A DNA stretch of 64,000 bases from Zobellia uliginosa (lineage in GTDB: Bacteria; Bacteroidota; Bacteroidia; Flavobacteriales; Flavobacteriaceae): positions 1,072,349-1,136,348 of the forward strand of contig NZ_FTOB01000001.1 of the NCBI RefSeq assembly GCF_900156625.1, read 5' to 3'. Below are positions 10,301 to 18,568 of the stretch, one piece after another (the first letter of the stretch is position 1; the number at the start of each line of letters is the position of its first letter). The notes under the pieces are model-generated. The model ran no database searches. It saw only the letters and a program-made list of their open reading frames with translations, and had not been told where the DNA came from. The position numbers were made by a program, and so were the translations under genes.

Positions 10301-10835
10301 AGCCCGTATCGGCCACTCCAAAGGTCTTGGCCACTTCCTTAAAAGTGCCATCGCCATTGTTGAGGTAGAGAAGGTTGGCCATTTTTTCTTCCGAGGTGTT
10401 TCTGGGCCCGCCTTTGCTGATGTACATATCGATAAAACCATCTTGGTTTACGTCGTGAAAAGCCACTCCGTTACACCATCCCGTGGTCTCAACGTTGGCC
10501 TCCTTTGTAATGTCTTTGAATTTGAGGTTGCCTAGGTTGCGGTATAGTTTTCCGGGGACTTGGTTGCCTGAGAAATAAATGTCTTGTAATCCGTCATTAT
10601 CGATATCGCCTATAGCTACCCCACCTCCGTTGAACATAAATTCAAAGTCGAGAATATTGGTCGTATCGTTTTCCGATAAGGTGTTTATGAAGTCTATGGA
10701 GCTGTCTGTGGAAGGAAGAAGTTTGAAAATGGGGCTTTTGGAATTCTTCGGGGTGCAGCTTGAAATAAGGAGACCCAATATGCCAATAAGGGATAGTTTG
10801 CAAGCAGAACGTTTTATTTGCTTTTGGCGTATCAT
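7308..10835 (-). CDS. FG-GAP/VCBS and ASPIC-UnbV repeat lipoprotein (paralogue 1)
   Basis: A paralogue of the next gene with the same order: lipoprotein signal (LIGILGLLISSC), an N-terminal FG-GAP block (GDIDNDGLQDIYFSG, DYDKDGDLDLYLL, DLNQDGWLDIYVSND), an ASPIC/UnbV segment (HFGLGATKKIDSLKITWPNG), and a second FG-GAP block. The start at 10835 (MIRQKQIKRSACKLS) is preferred because it places the signal peptide at the N-terminus; a further in-frame ATG lies at 10883. It is slightly longer than its partner, with a C-terminal extension of about 80 residues (YAIIHPKNGSPYKQEFHYG... to ISHEE). The shared motif order shows an old tandem duplication. Function is not known beyond likely calcium-dependent binding at the cell surface. 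Confidence 0.8.
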   Translation of the reverse strand: MIRQKQIKRSACKLSLIGILGLLISSCTPKNSKSPIFKLLPSTDSSIDFINTLSENDTTNILDFEFMFNGGGVAIGDIDNDGLQDIYFSGNQVPGKLYRNLGNLKFKDITKEANVETTGWCNGVAFHDVNQDGFIDMYISKGGPRNTSEEKMANLLYLNNGDGTFKEVAKTFGVADTGYSIQSVFFDYDKDGDLDLYLLTNALVPYNRNTSRPKITNGEAPSTDRLYRNNGDNTFTDISKEAGITIEGFGLGVAVCDLNQDGWLDIYVSNDFLTNDILYINNGDGTFSDKITDYLKHQSYNGMGLNISDINNDALSDIVVLDMMPQDNKRLKQTIGYFSYDKLVLDTDFGYTPQYVRNTLQLNNGNGSFSEIGQLSGISATDWSWSPLIADFDNDGFKDIFITNGYRRDVTNLDFIVYGQQQGPFGDPTAIHKEKLKKLKALPEVKLHNYIYKNKGNLTFEDKSLDWGIDTPSYSNGAAYADLDNDGDLDLVVNNIDDKAHLYQNMTISATDQVSDSTNYISILLQGLDDFIGSEVTLYTKDTKQYQFYSPVKGYLSTMDNRLHFGLGATKKIDSLKITWPNGTYQVLTDVPTNQSLLLKYQEAEAVKVHKQKDSLHLFKEISDDIGITYQHKEKKFIDFNAQPTLIKMTSRLGPGMAVGDINGDGLEDFYIGGGKGQNGSFFIQQANGSFTERILENGESHEDMGALLIDIDHDNDLDLLVISGGERTPNTSNDYTDRLYTNDGNGVFSESTLFTRPNSGSFIRAADFDKDGDIDLFIGGRYIDGSYPLSPKSYLLVNENGSFVDATQTVLQGNGELGMLSDALFTDFDNDSFIDLILVGEYMSPIFLKNEKGVFNDVSKHTGIKNANGWWNSIASADFDMDGDTDYILGNLGLNSCYKVSPEEPMTIYAKDFDKNGAIDPITTTFLQGQEQIIHARDVLSSQINAMKARFRTFESYANTPFDQAFSEEELKDTYTLKAEMFSSAYLENLGNGKFKTTPLPLEAQFAPIFGMEVQDYNNDNNPDLLLVGNMHSVEALTGAYDAFSGLCLLGDGEGNFKAVNTSESGLKIDGDAKAIVQLQSANGEPVVVASQNLGPVKAYTYASQKETIPIAPNEAYAIIHPKNGSPYKQEFHYGNSYLSQTSRSLKIDPKTTETVEIFSFLGQMRQIKISHEE

Positions 10836-11202
10836 TCTAAGTTTGTCCTTTGTTTTTACTGAAAATGTAGAGGTTAGATGCACTTACAATACGTATTAGA
10901 TGCGCTCAATATAATTAAATATGTTTAAAATAGCTTGGTATTTGCAAGATCTAAAAGCTTGGGTAATGAAATGGGTGTCACAATTTTCTTGTGTAATTCC
11001 CTAACGTACAGGGTTTAAATAAGGATGTCTTTTGAAGCAATAATGCTCTGGCGAGAGAATAAGGTGAAAATGCGTGGCTGAAATTTTATCGATAATGGCG
11101 GCCACTTCGCACTTTGGTTTCTAGGATATTGTTTTTGGGGCCTTGGGGAGGACCATATACTTACTACCGGTCCAGCGGGAGTCCGTTTGGCATATTTAGG
11201 TA
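10836..11202. other. Intergenic region upstream of the FG-GAP pair
   Basis: No convincing gene. Short antisense frames lack family features. The part next to 10836 should contain the promoter of the FG-GAP pair, but no clear Bacteroidota promoter boxes were assigned. Confidence 0.4.
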
Positions 11203-11922
11203 TTATTCCATGGGTATCAGGTCGCAAAACCAGAACCCCATGGTATTGCGTGTCTTTGCTTCACTGTCGTTTTCAGGGTTCTTATATTCCCTATAGACTT
11301 TTTCTCCCAAGGTGAATTTTACAGGATTTTTAAAAATCGGACCGTCATAACAGAAGGTGTGGAATTCCCCGTTTTCACCGCATATATCAACGTTTTCAGG
11401 TAGGTCCCTAATAAAACTTTCATCAATATCCCTTCCGACAAACGAGGCATCTAGCAGGTCAGATTTTATGCATATGACCATGGCTTTAAAGCCCAAGGCT
11501 ATAAACTCCTCCATTAGGGCTTTAGAATCTCTTTTCCAAAGCGGAAAGCAAGGGGTAATATTATATTTTTTAAGTTGTTCTTCTCGATAAGCCCTGAGGT
11601 CTTCCAGAAAGATATCCCCAAAACAGCAATGCGTATACCCTTTGGATACCAAATTCGTGACAACTTGGTCCATTTACTTGTTGTAAACCTCCATTGTAGG
11701 CTCTTCGGGTAGTTCTATGGTTGTGACCGGAAGCCCGATTTCTTGAGTTTGTTTTACGAGTAATTCCCTTCTAAGACCGTGCATGGAAACGCGGTTGTGG
11801 TGGGCGTTTATAGAAGTGACCAGGTGGTCTACGTGATATTTTCCGTCTTTTAAAATGTGGTAATAGGCCAATGCCGCATCCTTGCCGGTACTCCAGTTAA
11901 AATAGGTCTTTAATTTGCTCAT
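11203..11922 (-). pseudogene. Dph6-like ATP-pyrophosphatase interrupted by one stop codon
   Basis: Two consecutive frames (11922-11674 and 11673-11203) lie in the same phase, separated only by a TAA at 11676-11674 that is followed directly by ATG. Together they give about 240 residues of a diphthine-ammonia-ligase-type adenine-nucleotide alpha-hydrolase: an N-terminal PP-loop-like motif (NWSTGKDAALAYY), then GYTHCCFGDIFLEDLRAYRE and CGENGEFHTFCYDGPIF, the last being characteristic of the family. A single base change would restore the full protein. Because stop and start abut (TAA-ATG), the two halves could also be translated as coupled polypeptides. In bacteria these proteins are usually of unknown substrate. 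The gene lies 26 bp after agmatinase on the same strand. Confidence 0.75.
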
Positions 11923-11948
11923 TAAGGGTTTGTTTTTTTCGTACTGCG

Positions 11949-12725
11949 CTACATCATTTTGCCAAGTATTTCTTTCATCATTTTCGCCGCCAAAAAAGCG
12001 GTCATATTTTGAAAGTCCCTTTTAGGATTGTATTCAACAATATCGGCACCGATGATTTCAGTTTCTATGTTTTGGATTAAATCGATTACTTGTCTAGAGG
12101 TGAGGCCTCCGGGCTCATGATGCGAAACGCCAGGGGCATAAGCGGGGTCAAAACCATCCATGTCAAGGGAAATGTATAAAGGGTTTTTAAATTTGGGGAT
12201 TTGGGTTAAATCCAAATCTTTCATTTGGTGGATCTCAACATTGAATTTATCGGCCTGTTGGGCTTGATGACTGTTTAAGGTTCTGATTCCTACTTGCACT
12301 AATTTAACGGCAAATCCGTTTTCCATGATCCTGGCAAAAGGGCAAGCATGGGAATATTTATCCCCCTCAAAGTCGTCGTATAAATCGGAATGTGCATCAA
12401 TGTGGAGAATGTCCAATTTTGGATATTTTAGACTATGTGCCTTCATTATAGGGAAGGTTATGGAATGGTCGCCACCTAGGGTAAGCACTTTGGCCCCTGT
12501 ATCTAAGTGGTCTTTAGTTATTTTTTCAATATCAAAATATTCCGATATTTCAAAATCACCTTTATCATCGATTTTTGTGTTTTCAATGGAGACTAGATTT
12601 TCCGTATACATATTTGCAGAACCACAATGGAGGGCTTCCCTTATTAATGGTGGGGCAAGTTTAGGTCCCTTTTGATATGAAGATTTGTCATCGAATTGTA
12701 TTCCCTGGATGATTATTCTATTCAT
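11949..12725 (-). CDS. speB: Agmatinase/arginase-family ureohydrolase
   Basis: A 258-residue manganese ureohydrolase. Metal-site motifs are complete: GGDHSITF (residues about 104-111), DAHSDLYD (about 130-137) and DMDGFDPAYAPGVSHHEPGG (about 207-226). The ending PGVSHHEPGG fits agmatinases and formimidoylglutamases of Bacteroidota, and cytoplasmic hydrolysis of agmatine to putrescine and urea is the likeliest role. Arginine or formimidoylglutamate as substrate cannot be excluded. No urea-cycle or histidine-degradation genes are adjacent. It precedes the Dph6-like gene on the same strand and is divergent from the GNAT gene. Confidence 0.8.
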   Translation of the reverse strand: MNRIIIQGIQFDDKSSYQKGPKLAPPLIREALHCGSANMYTENLVSIENTKIDDKGDFEISEYFDIEKITKDHLDTGAKVLTLGGDHSITFPIMKAHSLKYPKLDILHIDAHSDLYDDFEGDKYSHACPFARIMENGFAVKLVQVGIRTLNSHQAQQADKFNVEIHQMKDLDLTQIPKFKNPLYISLDMDGFDPAYAPGVSHHEPGGLTSRQVIDLIQNIETEIIGADIVEYNPKRDFQNMTAFLAAKMMKEILGKMM

Positions 12726-12904
12726 TGTACCGTATGTATGGCATTAGGTGTAAGTGGCGGTAAAATTCTTCTTTCTTAAACCTAGCTTATTTAATGGGTG
12801 TTCCGAAAGAATACGTAATCGCTATAGCAAATATAGAATTGTTTGAAGATAGATTTAAAATTCTGTAATCTGCTTTTTATTTAATCTTGGTTATCTTTAT
12901 TCGA

Positions 12905-13591
12905 ATGATAGAATTAGAAGAACAATTAAAAAACCCCGTTTGGTATTCCCTAAAGGAAACTCATAAAAAATTTGTTGTTGAACTTAACGGAGTTCAATTT
13001 TATAACCCGGAAGTTTGCACTTTTGGTTCTTTCTTTGATGAAACAAAAACTACCGAAGCAGCAAATGAATATTTAAAGGCTTCGGATCATTTCTTCTTTG
13101 TTTCGGAGAGCCAAACCCCTATAGTAGATGATACCCAGGTTTTCTTGGAGAAAAAAATTGATGGTTGTCAGATGGTTTTAAACAAGCTAACCGACGTTTC
13201 AATAACCGAGAATATTGTGTTGTTAGGTGAAGGGTTCATTGATGAGATTTATGATTTAGTCTGGTTGGTTATGCCCGGTTATTATAGGAGAAGGACTTTT
13301 GAAATGGGTAAATACTTTGGGGTATTCAAAAATGGTAAATTAGTTTCAATTACGGGCCAACGAATGCAAACTAATCACTTTACAGAAGTCAGTGCCGTAG
13401 TTACACATCCTGACTATACAAGAAAGGGACTGGCCAAACAATTAATAGCACATACTACAAAAGAAATTTTAAAGGAAAACAAAACGCCTATTTTGCATAC
13501 AAATAAAGGAAACCCGGCGATTTCTTTATACGAAAAACTAGGTTACGAGTTAACCAGGGATATGAACTGGTGGCTGTATCGTAAAAAATAA
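12905..13591 (+). CDS. GNAT-family N-acetyltransferase
   Basis: About 228 residues from the ATG at 12905 (MIELEEQLKNP); an upstream in-frame start at 12887 adds only six residues. The C-terminal half is an FR47-like acetyl-CoA-binding GNAT fold: EVSAVVTHPDYTRKGLAKQLIAHTTKEIL holds the V-x-x-x-x-R-x-G-x-A pyrophosphate-binding motif, followed by LHTNKGNPAISLYEKLGYE. The N-terminal half is a less conserved partner domain. The acetyl acceptor cannot be told from sequence. Confidence 0.85.
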   Translation: MIELEEQLKNPVWYSLKETHKKFVVELNGVQFYNPEVCTFGSFFDETKTTEAANEYLKASDHFFFVSESQTPIVDDTQVFLEKKIDGCQMVLNKLTDVSITENIVLLGEGFIDEIYDLVWLVMPGYYRRRTFEMGKYFGVFKNGKLVSITGQRMQTNHFTEVSAVVTHPDYTRKGLAKQLIAHTTKEILKENKTPILHTNKGNPAISLYEKLGYELTRDMNWWLYRKK

Positions 13592-13751
13592 GCTGTTATT
13601 GGGTAGTGTATAGTAGTGTATTTTTGACTTCCTCCGCTTCTCGGAAAAGCCGATTATTCAAACTCAATCGAAGTTTCAGTAATCCATTTTTTGGGGAGTT
13701 GGCCTAGGGCTTTTGCCCTTGTGTTCGTAAAAATGTTTTACCTTAAGCGCT

Positions 13752-14327
13752 ATGGAAGTACAGAGGTTAAATAACTCAATTTGTGCATACGGTCATGATT
13801 TGACCCAGAAGTCTCTTGCGGCCTTCGCTGCTTTATGTAAAGAAAGGACCTATGCAGCCGGAAGTACCATTTTTAAGCCTAATCAAAGCAATACATCCGA
13901 GTATGTCTTACTAAAGGGAATAGCGCGCACTTTTTTACTGGACACCCAAGGAGAGCAAATCACGCTTTCCTTTTTTGAGAAAAATATGATTTTGCCTCCC
14001 TATGTAACCCGAACCAAAAATGGAAAGTCATTATTGTACGGAGAGGCGCTAACTGACTGTGTCTTTGCCGAAATAAATGCGGATGATTTTGGGTTGCTGA
14101 TGATTGAAAATCTAGAAATACGCGATTTTGGTAATTCCGTGTTACGACAAGAGCTATTGAACAAAGTGCATAAAGAAATACGAATGGCCTCTTGGACTGC
14201 CAAAAAGCGTCTGGAGCAGTTTCGGGATGACTTTTCCATGTTAGAGAACCATATTCCCCATCCTATGATCGCTTCCTATTTGGGGATTACCAACGTTTCC
14301 CTTAGCAGACTACGGAAATCGTCTTAA
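13752..14327 (+). CDS. Crp/Fnr-family transcriptional regulator
   Basis: 191 residues: a cyclic-nucleotide-binding-type beta-roll (about 20-115, with AGSTIFKPNQSNTSEYVLLKGIARTFLL) and a C-terminal helix-turn-helix whose recognition part reads HPMIASYLGITNVSLSRLRK. There is no Cys cluster, so no Fnr-type iron-sulfur centre. Residues that bind the cAMP phosphate in true Crp are not clearly conserved, so the ligand is unknown. A small membrane-protein gene starts about 70 bp downstream, and a cyclase-containing regulator follows, which raises the untested possibility of a link. Confidence 0.82.
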   Translation: MEVQRLNNSICAYGHDLTQKSLAAFAALCKERTYAAGSTIFKPNQSNTSEYVLLKGIARTFLLDTQGEQITLSFFEKNMILPPYVTRTKNGKSLLYGEALTDCVFAEINADDFGLLMIENLEIRDFGNSVLRQELLNKVHKEIRMASWTAKKRLEQFRDDFSMLENHIPHPMIASYLGITNVSLSRLRKSS

Positions 14328-14395
14328 AGAGCGATTTTATCAATTGTTAATGTAGGAGCTAAATTACTGCCATTTCTTTGCTGAAAATCAAGGAA

Positions 14396-14950
14396 ATGAA
14401 AACGTTTAAACATAGTCTGCTCCAAAATATTCAAGGTAAAAAGGTATTGTACCTGTTCTTGCTTACCAATACCGTTTACGCCACAATGCTTTTTATTACC
14501 ATTCCTAATGTCATGAGCTTTTCCAATGGAATGCGGCTGTTAGATATGCAGCCCTTTGGATATGGGCATGAGTATGTTCATTCACTCTTTCGTACCCTTG
14601 GTCCGGAAGGCCGTCGTGCTTATTTGTACCACCAGATACCTTTAGATATGGTATATCCTTTTCTGTTCGGAATAAGCTATTGCCTAGTCTTGGCATACTT
14701 TCTTAATAAATACAACAGATTGAAGCCTCCTTTGGTATATGTATGCCTGTTGCCATTAATTGTTGGTGTAGCCGATTATTTTGAAAACTTTGGAATAGTA
14801 TATCTATTAAATGCTTATCCTGAAACATCTGATGGTATGGTAACCTTTACGCTCGTTTTTACCTTAGTGAAAAGTATGGGCACGCTTTTGTATTTTTTAA
14901 TTTTAGTGGGGTTATTGATCTTACTTGTGCTTAAGACCTTAAGGAAATAA
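14396..14950 (+). CDS. Four-helix membrane protein of unknown function
   Basis: About 184 residues from the ATG at 14396 (MKTFKHSLLQNIQGKK); a TTG at 14378 in the same frame would add six. Four hydrophobic spans are visible: VLYLFLLTNTVYATMLFITI, YPFLFGISYCLVLAYFL, VCLLPLIVGVADYFENFGIV and the C-terminal LLYFLILVGLLILLVL. It has no recognised catalytic motif. It lies between a Crp/Fnr regulator and the cyclase-AraC fusion, all on the plus strand. Confidence 0.65.
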   Translation: MKTFKHSLLQNIQGKKVLYLFLLTNTVYATMLFITIPNVMSFSNGMRLLDMQPFGYGHEYVHSLFRTLGPEGRRAYLYHQIPLDMVYPFLFGISYCLVLAYFLNKYNRLKPPLVYVCLLPLIVGVADYFENFGIVYLLNAYPETSDGMVTFTLVFTLVKSMGTLLYFLILVGLLILLVLKTLRK

Positions 14951-15047
14951 AAACACAGGGTTCATGTTCATTCCGGATGCCGATAAACAATACAAAACGG
15001 GCCAGCCTTGCCAATTAAGAAATTATCGTAATTTTAATGACAATCTT

Positions 15048-17384
15048 ATGTCCGAGTCAAAAAACCGTCGCATTGCAGCTATTATGTTTACCGATATTGT
15101 CGGTTACACTGCATTGATGCAAAAAGATGAGACTGCGGCAATGGAGATGAGAAAGAGGCATCGCTCAACCTTCAATAAAAACCATAATGTATACACAGGG
15201 GAGATTGTTCAGTACTATGGAGATGGTACTTTAAGCACGTTTTCGAGTGCTGTGAAAGCCGTTGAATGTGCAATTGCTATTCAACGAACCTTGCAAACCG
15301 AAAAAACGGTACCCATACGAATTGGACTGCATTTGGGTGATATTGTTTTTGATGGAACGGAAGTGTACGGAGACGGTGTAAATCTATCCTCTAGAATTGA
15401 ATCCTTGGGTGTGGCAGGTTCTATTCTGATATCGGGAAAATTGAACGATGAACTTAAAAATCAACCGCAGATAGCTACAAAATCCCTTGGCTTTTTTGGG
15501 CTGAAAAACATTGCAAAACCTGTAGAGGTTTTTGCGGTCGCCAACGAAGGGTTGGTAGTTCCAAAAAAATATGAACTCAAAAATAGCTTTAATAAAGAAG
15601 ATAAGACTATTGCGGTATTGCCCTTTGTGAACATGAGTTCTGATGCTGATAACGAGTTTTTTTCGGATGGGATGACCGAAGAAATAATCAACGCTCTTTC
15701 AAAGGTGAAAGGGCTAAAGGTGACCTCCCGTACATCTTCCTTCCATTTTAAGAACAAGAATATCCCAATTTCAGATATTGGCAAGGCGTTGAATGTTTCC
15801 ACTATTTTGGAAGGAAGTGTGCGCTTGTCCGGCAAGAAAATGAGAATAACCGCTCAATTAATAGATGTGGTTGATGATTTTCATTTTTGGTCGGAAACCT
15901 TTGATCGGTCGATAGATGATGTTTTTAAGGTTCAAGATGAAGTAAGCATACTCATTGCGGATAAGTTGCGAGAACACTTAGGCCATTTTAATATTGGAGA
16001 ACATTTGATAGAGGCTCCCAATGTGCCTGTTGACGTTTATACCTCGTATTTAAAGGGAAGGTATCATTTAATGAAATTAACGCTTCCGGAAACGGAAAAG
16101 GCCATCGGTATCTTTAAAGACGTAATAGAGAAGGAGCCCAACTTCCTCTTGCCATATTTGGATATTAACCAAGGTTATACCTTTCTCGGAACCATGGGGT
16201 TGTTACCTGCATTTGAGGCTTTTCAAAAAGCGAAACCTTTTTTGGATAAGGCCTTGGAGTTGGATGCCAATTTACTGGAATCGCAATTGAACCTGGCTTG
16301 GATAAGCTGCTGGCAAAATTGGGATTTGGAAGGAGCCTATCGACATTTGAACAATGCTTTGGAAATTCGCCCTTCTGATGAAATCTATCTGACGTTTTCA
16401 AACATACTTACGCTAGAAGGGAAGCTAGGGGCTGCCTTGAATTATGTTGAAAAAGCCCTTGAGCTAGACCCTTTTTCCGCAATGAACATCCACTATAAGG
16501 GCTTTCTGTATTACCTTATGGAAAAGTACGGGAAAGCCGCGCCTTTTTTTGAAAAAGCTTTAGACTTAAAGCCCAACCTGCCTTTTCCGCCACTCTATAT
16601 AGGGAGTATGCTATTACTGGAAGGACAGGCCAAGAAAGGATTGTCCTATTTCCAGAATTTACCTCCGTTGGGCCCCGAAGATTTAACGAAACGGGGAGGT
16701 ATGACCATGGCGTATATAGCCTTGGGGAACGTACCAAAAGCGGAGGAGGGCATAGCGGAACTGGAGTCCTATTTGCAAACGGATTCAATGGGCCGTGCCT
16801 TGTTCTTTTTAATACTATGCCACACCATGAACGGCAATTATGGGAAGGCACTTGATTTGGTGGAAAAGGGTGCCGAATATAGGTTACCTAGGGTATTGCT
16901 GCTGTATACAGAGCCCATAGTAAAACCCCTTCGCTCTAACCCCCGTTTTTTAAAGGTCATGCAGCCGGTTCTAGGAGACAGAAATGTTCTGAAGAACTCT
17001 ACAAGGAAATATAAGAAGTCGTTGTTCAATACAACTGAACTCAAACAATACCAGGCTCAATTAGAGCATTTAATGTTGAGTGAGGAACCTTATCTTAATC
17101 CGGATTTAACCCTTCGTGACCTGGCCCAAATGATGGAAATTCCTCCTAACTATTTATCGCAATTACTTAATGAAGGTTTTGATAAAAACTTCTCTGAATT
17201 TGTAAATTCCTACCGTTTGGAAACCTTTAAGTCTAAAGCGGCAGATGCATCACAGCGGCATTTAACAATTTTGGCATTGGCTTACGATAGTGGTTTTAAC
17301 TCTAAGACCGTTTTCAATACCTATTTCAAGAAAACCATGAAAGTCACTCCCAAGACCTACTGGAAGCAGTTAGTTGAAAATTAG
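15048..17384 (+). CDS. Adenylate/guanylate cyclase-TolB-like-TPR-AraC fusion regulator
   Basis: About 778 residues from the ATG at 15048 (MSESKNRRIAAIMF); an upstream ATG at 14964 adds an uncharged leader with no signal. Order: class III nucleotide cyclase (10-170), with metal Asp16 in MFTDIVGY, Asp59 in YYGDGTL, and transition-state residues Asn112 and Arg116 in VNLSSRIE; a TolB/FlgO-like segment (about 180-310; IAVLPFVNMSSDADNEFFSDGM); TPR repeats (about 330-600); and an AraC-type HTH at the C-terminus (about 660-775; LRDLAQMMEIPPNYLSQLLNEGF and ILALAYDSGFNSKTVFNTYFKK). The protein appears soluble and could couple nucleotide synthesis to DNA binding. The Lys that often sets adenine preference is Gln55. 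Target genes are unknown. Confidence 0.85.
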   Translation: MSESKNRRIAAIMFTDIVGYTALMQKDETAAMEMRKRHRSTFNKNHNVYTGEIVQYYGDGTLSTFSSAVKAVECAIAIQRTLQTEKTVPIRIGLHLGDIVFDGTEVYGDGVNLSSRIESLGVAGSILISGKLNDELKNQPQIATKSLGFFGLKNIAKPVEVFAVANEGLVVPKKYELKNSFNKEDKTIAVLPFVNMSSDADNEFFSDGMTEEIINALSKVKGLKVTSRTSSFHFKNKNIPISDIGKALNVSTILEGSVRLSGKKMRITAQLIDVVDDFHFWSETFDRSIDDVFKVQDEVSILIADKLREHLGHFNIGEHLIEAPNVPVDVYTSYLKGRYHLMKLTLPETEKAIGIFKDVIEKEPNFLLPYLDINQGYTFLGTMGLLPAFEAFQKAKPFLDKALELDANLLESQLNLAWISCWQNWDLEGAYRHLNNALEIRPSDEIYLTFSNILTLEGKLGAALNYVEKALELDPFSAMNIHYKGFLYYLMEKYGKAAPFFEKALDLKPNLPFPPLYIGSMLLLEGQAKKGLSYFQNLPPLGPEDLTKRGGMTMAYIALGNVPKAEEGIAELESYLQTDSMGRALFFLILCHTMNGNYGKALDLVEKGAEYRLPRVLLLYTEPIVKPLRSNPRFLKVMQPVLGDRNVLKNSTRKYKKSLFNTTELKQYQAQLEHLMLSEEPYLNPDLTLRDLAQMMEIPPNYLSQLLNEGFDKNFSEFVNSYRLETFKSKAADASQRHLTILALAYDSGFNSKTVFNTYFKKTMKVTPKTYWKQLVEN

Positions 17385-17504
17385 TTCCGATTTTCATATC
17401 CGAACGATTCCCCCTTTTTTACTCAGTAAGTTTGGCCTCTAATTTGGGGAACATCAAAACACTCAAAATTGATAGAAGTCTATCAAAAAAAAAACAAGGC
17501 AGAT

Positions 17505-18545
17505 ATGACCAAGCGGCAGATAAAACGGATACTGAGGATAGGGTTTATAATGGTAAGTATTGGCTCGCTATATTTTGTGCCATGGATTTTGGTAAAAGCT
17601 TGGATACTGCCATTGCCGGGTACCGTTCAAGAACAGCTTGAAGAAGCATTAGGGCATGGATTTGACGGAATGGTCGTATATGTGGACCAAGGGGGCAGGC
17701 CATCGGAATTTTATGCGGCCGGTTACAAAAATAGAGCGGAGAAAATACCGGCAGACCCTAAGTCCCTATTCAAAATAGGGAGTGTCAACAAATTATATAT
17801 TGCCGTTTCTATTGCCAAATTGGCGAATGATCAACGTTTGTCCTTAGATAATACCTTAGCCGATTATTTTCCTGAACTTGAAGATAGGATAGTATATGCA
17901 GATAAAATTACTTTGCGGTTAATGGTGCAACACCGTAGCGGTATCCCCAATTTTACAGATCACCCGGGCTTTTGGAACGAACCACAGGCAAGGGGTAACG
18001 ATGTTTTGGAATATGCACTTGATTTACCGGCCAGTTTTAAGCCGGATGAAGGTTATGAATACTCAAATACAAATTATTTATTGCTTTCCAGGCTCATTGA
18101 TAAAGTAGTAGGCTATAGTCATCACCAATACATTAAAGAGAAAATTTTGATACCACTTGGGTTGAAAAATACCTTTAGCTCCCTTAGCGAAATAAATATA
18201 GATAAGCTTATGAGCGGTTATTATGTAGGGTATGATGAAGACCTAAAAACAAACGATTACGGATCCATGATCGCTACGGCCGAAGATGTGGGTATATTTT
18301 TAAGGGCATTGAACGATGGTACTTTGTTGAATGAAAATGAGCAAAAAATATACTCGTCTATATATGTATATGAACATGGGGGGCTTATTCCCGGGTATCA
18401 ATGCTTAGCGGAATATCATAAGGATATAGATACCGTAGTGGTCCAATTCATCAATACCACCAACTTTGATGGGTACGAATGGAATTTATCCGAAATCGTA
18501 ATCAACCGCATTGTGAAAATACTTCGAAGTAGGGAAAGTTCATAG
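17505..18545 (+). CDS. Membrane-anchored serine hydrolase (beta-lactamase class C/PBP4* fold)
   Basis: About 346 residues from the ATG at 17505 (MTKRQIKRILR); the frame also allows a TTG start at 17469. An N-terminal hydrophobic segment (IGFIMVSIGSLYFVPWILV) anchors it or exports it. Catalytic motifs: S-x-x-K as SVNK, Y-x-N as YSN in EGYEYSNTNY, and HGG in EHGGLIPGY near the C-terminus in place of KTG. These are typical of class C-like esterases and D-aminopeptidases rather than true beta-lactamases. An alpha/beta hydrolase gene follows 23 bp later, so the two may be cotranscribed. Confidence 0.85.
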   Translation: MTKRQIKRILRIGFIMVSIGSLYFVPWILVKAWILPLPGTVQEQLEEALGHGFDGMVVYVDQGGRPSEFYAAGYKNRAEKIPADPKSLFKIGSVNKLYIAVSIAKLANDQRLSLDNTLADYFPELEDRIVYADKITLRLMVQHRSGIPNFTDHPGFWNEPQARGNDVLEYALDLPASFKPDEGYEYSNTNYLLLSRLIDKVVGYSHHQYIKEKILIPLGLKNTFSSLSEINIDKLMSGYYVGYDEDLKTNDYGSMIATAEDVGIFLRALNDGTLLNENEQKIYSSIYVYEHGGLIPGYQCLAEYHKDIDTVVVQFINTTNFDGYEWNLSEIVINRIVKILRSRESS

Positions 18546-18568
18546 GACCATATAAGAGATTAAAAATA

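Noticed and set aside
11015..11227. Minus-strand 70-codon frame upstream of the FG-GAP genes
   Set aside because: No recognisable features, overlaps the end of the Dph6-like gene, and the codons look non-coding.
17505..18545. Antibiotic-resistance beta-lactamase
   Set aside because: The fold matches class C enzymes, but the HGG triad motif and membrane anchor fit esterase/peptidase relatives, and there is no ampR-like neighbour.
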